This document shows, in pieces, positions 4,226 to 7,340 of a stretch of DNA of 7,340 bases (within the stretch, counting starts at the first letter, position 1; each line of letters begins with the position of its first letter). This stretch comes from an uncultured archaeon. GTDB taxonomy: Archaea > Aenigmatarchaeota > Aenigmatarchaeia > GW2011-AR5. The notes under the pieces were generated by a model. It had not been told where the DNA came from. It ran no database searches and saw only the letters and a list, made by a program, of their open reading frames with translations. The stretch lies in NCBI GenBank assembly GCA_903825675.1, contig CAIKBN010000103.1, positions 1 to 7,340 on the forward strand. Direction: 5' to 3'. A program made the position numbers and the translations under genes.

Positions 4226-5770
4226 ATGGATAATAATCTGATAAGAAAAACACAGTCGCTTTGTCCTGATTGCCTTAAGATAATAGATGCTGATATCTTT
4301 GAAAGAGATGGCAAGGTCTGGATAAGCAAGACCTGCGAAAAGCATGGTTCTGTGGAAGATCTTTACTGGGGCTCTTATGAGATGTACAAGAAGGCTGAGA
4401 AATTTGCACAGGACGGCAAGTTAATAAAGAATCCCAATATAAAGGACAAGGTTAAGTGCCCGTTCAGTTGCGGTTTATGCAAGGAGCATATGGGCCATAC
4501 AGCGCTTGCTAACATAGCTGTTACTAATCGCTGTGATTTGCGCTGCTGGTACTGTTTCTTTTTTGCAGAAAAGGCAGGTTATGTGTACGAACCTACATTG
4601 AAACAGATAAGGGATATGGTCAAGGCTCTTAGAAGAGAAAAACCTGTGCCGTGCAATGCAATACAGCTGACAGGCGGCGAGCCATGCCTAAGAGAAGACC
4701 TGATAGATATAATAAAAATCATAAAGAATGGCGGCATAGATCATATCCAGGTTAACACAGACGGCATAAGATTATCGCAAAGCCTGGCACTGACTAAGCG
4801 CATAAGAAGAGCAGGTGCCAATACCATCTATCTTAGTTTTGATGGTGTTACTGCAAAGACCAACCCGAAGAATCACTGGGAGGTGCCGAATGCAATAGAG
4901 AACTGCAGAAAGGCAGGGATGGGTGTTGTGCTTGTTCCTACAGTTATAAAGGGTGTGAATGATCACGAGCTCGGAGATATACTAAGATTCGGCTTTGATA
5001 ATATAGATGCAATAAGAGGGATTAATTTCCAGCCAGTCTCGCTTGTAGGCAGGATGCCAAGAGAGACGCGAGCCAAGTACAGGATAACTATACCTGATGT
5101 GATACAAAGAATTGAAGAACAGACCAATGGTGAGATAGGCAAGGAGGATTTCTATTCTGTTCCTTCTGTACTTCCTGTAAGCAGGTTCATAGAGGCTATT
5201 ACTCAAAGACCAAGATATGAACTAAGCTCGCATTTTGCGTGCGGCATGGCTACGTATGTACTGGAGGATAATGGAAGGATGCTGCCTATAACAAGGTTTG
5301 TTGATGTTGATGGGCTAATGGAATACCTGAATGAAAAGGCTGAGGAAATAAGAAGCGGCAAGAGCAGATACTGGGTTGGAGTAAAATTCCTTTACAAGAT
5401 GCGCTCATTCGTAGACAAAGAGAAGCAGCCAAAGGGCCTGGATCTTGCAAATATTTTATACAAGGCAGTAATCAAGCACGACTACAGATCGCTTGGTGTT
5501 TTCCACCACAAAGCCCTTTTCATTGGAATGATGCATTTCCAGGATTTGTATAATTATGACATAGAGCGCGTCAAGCGATGCTGCATACACTATGCAACGC
5601 CGGACAAGAATATGCCTATAGTACCATTCTGCGCATTTAACGTGATGCCGCAGATATACAGGGATAAAATCCAGAAGAAATTTGCATTATCAATAGAGGA
5701 TTGGGAAAAGAATACAGGCAAAAAACTGGAAGACGATTTATACGTGAGAAAGAAAGAAGAATCCAATTAA
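4226..5770 (+). CDS. tes: Radical SAM enzyme of the tetraether lipid synthase (Tes, COG1964) family
   Basis: The protein has 514 residues, the usual size for the family. The N-terminus has C13-P-D-C16 and C37-x-x-H-G, a rubredoxin-like metal site, then CPFSCGLC (C78, C82, C85), ligands for an auxiliary cluster. The radical SAM motif is C103-D-L-R-C107-W-Y-C110, followed by GGEP (150-153) for SAM binding. NTDGIR, LSFDG and NFQPVSLVGRMPR continue the barrel. C339 and C452/C453/C469 near the C-terminus can ligate another cluster. Characterised Tes proteins (MJ0619-like) join the chain ends of two archaeal lipids by a C-C bond to make tetraethers. Close relatives may couple other alkyl chains, so family assignment is firm and exact substrate is not. 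The gene is divergent from a GbsR-like regulator, lacks a Shine-Dalgarno, and converges on the Nudix-like gene with a 12-bp gap. Confidence 0.88.
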   Translation: MDNNLIRKTQSLCPDCLKIIDADIFERDGKVWISKTCEKHGSVEDLYWGSYEMYKKAEKFAQDGKLIKNPNIKDKVKCPFSCGLCKEHMGHTALANIAVTNRCDLRCWYCFFFAEKAGYVYEPTLKQIRDMVKALRREKPVPCNAIQLTGGEPCLREDLIDIIKIIKNGGIDHIQVNTDGIRLSQSLALTKRIRRAGANTIYLSFDGVTAKTNPKNHWEVPNAIENCRKAGMGVVLVPTVIKGVNDHELGDILRFGFDNIDAIRGINFQPVSLVGRMPRETRAKYRITIPDVIQRIEEQTNGEIGKEDFYSVPSVLPVSRFIEAITQRPRYELSSHFACGMATYVLEDNGRMLPITRFVDVDGLMEYLNEKAEEIRSGKSRYWVGVKFLYKMRSFVDKEKQPKGLDLANILYKAVIKHDYRSLGVFHHKALFIGMMHFQDLYNYDIERVKRCCIHYATPDKNMPIVPFCAFNVMPQIYRDKIQKKFALSIEDWEKNTGKKLEDDLYVRKKEESN

Positions 5771-5782
5771 GTAATTAAAAAA

Positions 5783-6850
5783 TCACCTCTTCATAACAGA
5801 ATCAGGTAGCAGGCTTTCGCCATCGAGCTTTGATTTTTCTTTCCAGAGCTCTATTTTCATCCATTTGTTCTTATAACCAAGAACACCAAGAGCATCCAAG
5901 GTCCTGCACAGCAGATTGTCTGGTGCCCATATATGAGGATGATTGACTCTAACCATGTCCGGACCTGAGTATGGTTCCGGATCTTTTCTGTAGAATACTG
6001 GTTTGCTGTTTTCGATTTTTACTTTTTGCACGTTCGGATTGTCCAATGGAAAACCAAAGGGCATGCTGTCTTTGCCGGTTCTGCCTTCTATCTCTGATGG
6101 ATGAACTATGTAAGCTTCCAGGTTGAAATGTATATATTTACCGTCTTTGAACATACCTTCTGCATCTATTGGAAGTATTTCATCAGCGGAAAATGGGAAT
6201 TTGCGTATATATAGTGCGTTAACGCTTGTGCTTGATTCTCTCATTATATCAAGAAAGGCCTTTGCTGTAAATATCGGCGTGCCGTCTTCTTCATATACTT
6301 CGAGGGTATCATCAGGGTCAATGGTTTCAACATCTACGTACCATGGTTTAAGTTCTAATCCAAGATTAAGCGCAGACCCTAAGGTATAATGCTTTGAATC
6401 TTTGGGTACGACAAGCCATTTTTTATCCCTTGTAACAATAAGGCATTCCTCATTGCTTTCGCGAAGGCTTGTTTCAATTAAACCTTTCTCAGATCTTATA
6501 TGATTATCTGACTTTGAAAAGCCTGCATAGGCACTATGATAAAATTTGTGTACAGGCGCACCTTCATCCCTTCTGCTACATATAAATTTACCGTCTTCAA
6601 ATATATACATTGCGCCTGCAGATGCAGGTCCTAGAGGATTTTGAGAATTGGCTACTGGATGATAATCCCTTTTTGCGCTAATTAGGTTTCCAAGTGATTT
6701 GATGCCGTATGCAAGCTGCTCATGAAGACGCCTTTCTATTGGTTTTGGATTGTTCGGATAGAAAAGCCTAAGGGTTGTTTTGTTTATACCGCCTATTTTT
6801 TCTACCTTTGCTTCAGCTCTTGGGATCTCAAAATTATATATCTCAGGCAT
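5783..6850 (-). CDS. Nudix-like domain protein with long C-terminal extension, function unknown
   Basis: The protein is 355 residues from ATG 6848-6850; an in-frame GTG at 6857-6859 would add three residues and is near the predicted transcription start, so it cannot be excluded. Residues about 78-140 resemble a Nudix fold. There is a G-A-M-Y-I-F-E-D-G-K-F-I-C-S-R-R-D strand pair, a Gly-containing turn at 110, and R130-E131-S-N-E134-E135, which is the R-E-x-x-E-E core of the Nudix box and binds the metal of nucleoside diphosphate-linked substrates. The box is degenerate: about six residues are inserted between G110 and R130, and the first Glu is one position out of register (E121). The remaining roughly 215 residues, including a W-A-P-D-N segment near 308-312, match nothing I recognise. 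It converges with the radical SAM gene and lies 65 nt downstream of EF-1 beta with its own TATA box. The substrate is unknown. Confidence 0.65.
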   Translation of the reverse strand: MPEIYNFEIPRAEAKVEKIGGINKTTLRLFYPNNPKPIERRLHEQLAYGIKSLGNLISAKRDYHPVANSQNPLGPASAGAMYIFEDGKFICSRRDEGAPVHKFYHSAYAGFSKSDNHIRSEKGLIETSLRESNEECLIVTRDKKWLVVPKDSKHYTLGSALNLGLELKPWYVDVETIDPDDTLEVYEEDGTPIFTAKAFLDIMRESSTSVNALYIRKFPFSADEILPIDAEGMFKDGKYIHFNLEAYIVHPSEIEGRTGKDSMPFGFPLDNPNVQKVKIENSKPVFYRKDPEPYSGPDMVRVNHPHIWAPDNLLCRTLDALGVLGYKNKWMKIELWKEKSKLDGESLLPDSVMKR

Positions 6851-6879
6851 AAATATCACGGTTTATAATTAAGTTAAAA

Positions 6880-6887
6880 CTTATAAA
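6880..6887 (-). promoter_or_regulatory. TATA box of the Nudix-like gene
   Basis: On the minus strand TTTATAAG is centred 33.5 nt before ATG 6850 and 24.5 nt before GTG 6859. This predicts a very short leader or none. No clear Shine-Dalgarno is present. Confidence 0.55.
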
Positions 6888-6914
6888 CACAATAGTAAGG
6901 TCTATTGATAAGAA

Positions 6915-7181
6915 CTAGAGAAGCGTAATATCGCCGGATTCTATAGAGGCAACACCTTGGATTTTTCTTATCGTTTCATCTATTTTATCAGTCCCGCCCT
7001 GGTCAGGCATTACAAGAAGGAGCTCAATGCATTTTAATCCGAAGGCGATCGGCTTTTCTTCAATGCTCTTTATATTAATGCCAAGTTTTTTTACTGCTGA
7101 GCTTATCTCAGACTTCATCTTTGTTGTATCGATTTCAGGGCTTTTTGGCATTACCTTTAGTGTAATAGCAACATCTCCCAT
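6915..7181 (-). CDS. ef1b: Archaeal translation elongation factor 1-beta (aEF-1 beta)
   Basis: This 88-residue protein is the normal length of archaeal EF-1 beta, which is only the catalytic domain of the eukaryotic factor. MGDVAITLKVMP is the typical first strand, followed by D-x-x-K-M-K-S-E-I. The family hallmark K-P-I-A-F-G-L-K lies at residues 43-50, then a V-M-P-D-Q-G-G-T-D segment and a C-terminal strand after G-V-A-S-I-E. It acts in the cytoplasm as guanine nucleotide exchange factor for aEF-1 alpha, recharging it with GTP during elongation. The gene ends with TAG, has a TATA box 27.5 nt upstream of its ATG, and no Shine-Dalgarno, so it is probably leaderless. Identification is close to certain. 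Confidence 0.96.
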   Translation of the reverse strand: MGDVAITLKVMPKSPEIDTTKMKSEISSAVKKLGINIKSIEEKPIAFGLKCIELLLVMPDQGGTDKIDETIRKIQGVASIESGDITLL

Positions 7182-7204
7182 ACCGCTACTAATGCATGAA
7201 AAAA

Positions 7205-7212
7205 TTTAAATA
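7205..7212 (-). promoter_or_regulatory. TATA box of EF-1 beta (leaderless)
   Basis: On the minus strand TATTTAAA is centred 27.5 nt before the ATG at 7181, the spacing expected when transcription starts at the start codon. Confidence 0.65.
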
Positions 7213-7245
7213 CAGTTTGTTAAATGAGATAATAGATATTATTTT

Positions 7246-7292
7246 AAAGTTCCTGAAAACCACAGACTTTATTGGATGAAGATAGGAACTTT
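7246..7292. repeat. 9-bp inverted repeat in the terminal intergenic stretch
   Basis: AAAGTTCCT (7246-7254) is exactly complementary to AGGAACTTT (7284-7292), with a 29-nt loop and a possible G-T pair at each end of the stem. No gene is supported between 7213 and the window end. The repeat could be a leader structure or an operator for a plus-strand gene beginning beyond the window; this is unproven. Confidence 0.45.
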
Positions 7293-7340
7293 GAAAGAAA
7301 GCGTTAAAGAAACCACAAACAAAAATGAATAGACGATGCA

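Noticed and set aside
4148..4345. N-terminal extension of the GbsR-like regulator's open frame
   Set aside because: It crosses the divergent promoter and the start of the radical SAM gene, is compositionally unlike a folded domain, and would ignore the TATA box spaced for ATG 4147.
6123..6389. Plus-strand open frame inside the Nudix-like gene
   Set aside because: It is Ser-rich shadow translation opposite a longer, domain-bearing gene, with no start signals.
7276..7332. 18-codon plus-strand ORF (MKIGTLKESVKETTNKNE) near the window end
   Set aside because: It is too short to judge, has no Shine-Dalgarno and overlaps the inverted repeat. It could be a leader peptide but nothing supports this.
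7211..7340. C/D box small RNA in the terminal intergenic stretch
   Set aside because: A CTGA (7253-7256) and an ATGAAGA are present, but no proper RTGATGA box pairs with them in the right order or spacing.

Overview
The window looks like a piece of an archaeal genome, most probably from a DPANN-type lineage (Woesearchaeota/Pacearchaeota-like). That placement is an inference from protein style, not a phylogeny. The archaeal assignment itself is firm. There is an Alba chromatin protein, a FEN1 with every catalytic residue at Pyrococcus-like positions plus a C-terminal PCNA-binding box, an 88-residue archaeal EF-1 beta, prepilin-like N-termini with a K-G cleavage site, and TATA boxes in place of bacterial -35/-10 promoters. 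Three genes (GbsR-like regulator, Tes-like radical SAM, EF-1 beta) have a TATA box centred about 26-28 nt before the start codon, as expected for leaderless mRNAs. Alba, the two pilins and FEN1 have Shine-Dalgarno sequences instead.

Layout. Positions 1-1122 hold the rear of a modular secreted protein: an Ig-like domain, Thr-rich linkers, a Cys-rich stretch and one Myxococcus-type disulfide repeat (DUF4215-like). The reading frame is broken twice, by a frame change between about 340 and 400 and by an in-frame TAG at 922-924, so it is probably a decaying or variable surface gene. Positions 1123-1358 are intergenic, with a terminator-like hairpin and the Alba promoter and leader. Then come Alba (1359-1664) and two tandem, paralogous, Cys-rich pilin-like proteins (1800-2165 and 2284-2613), each with its own TATA box and oligo-T terminator. 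The second pilin converges on FEN1 (2610-3623, minus), and both stop codons lie in one CTAG palindrome.

Upstream of FEN1 on the minus strand is a GbsR/MarR-like winged-helix regulator (3695-4147). It is divergent from a 514-residue radical SAM enzyme of the tetraether lipid synthase (Tes, COG1964) family (4226-5770). The 78-bp region between them carries a 14-bp perfect palindrome over the regulator's TATA box. The radical SAM gene converges, with a 12-bp gap, on a Nudix-like protein (5783-6850/6859, minus), and EF-1 beta lies upstream of that on the same strand. The last 130 bases hold no supported gene but contain a 9-bp inverted repeat.

Functionally the window mixes housekeeping information processing (Alba, FEN1, EF-1 beta) with cell-envelope functions (modular surface protein, two pilin-like proteins, a membrane-lipid radical SAM enzyme). 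I see no CRISPR array, transposase, tRNA or rRNA, and no clear multi-gene defence system. The items most worth a second look are the broken surface gene with its linker repeats, the paired Cys-rich pilins, and the regulator/Tes divergent promoter.
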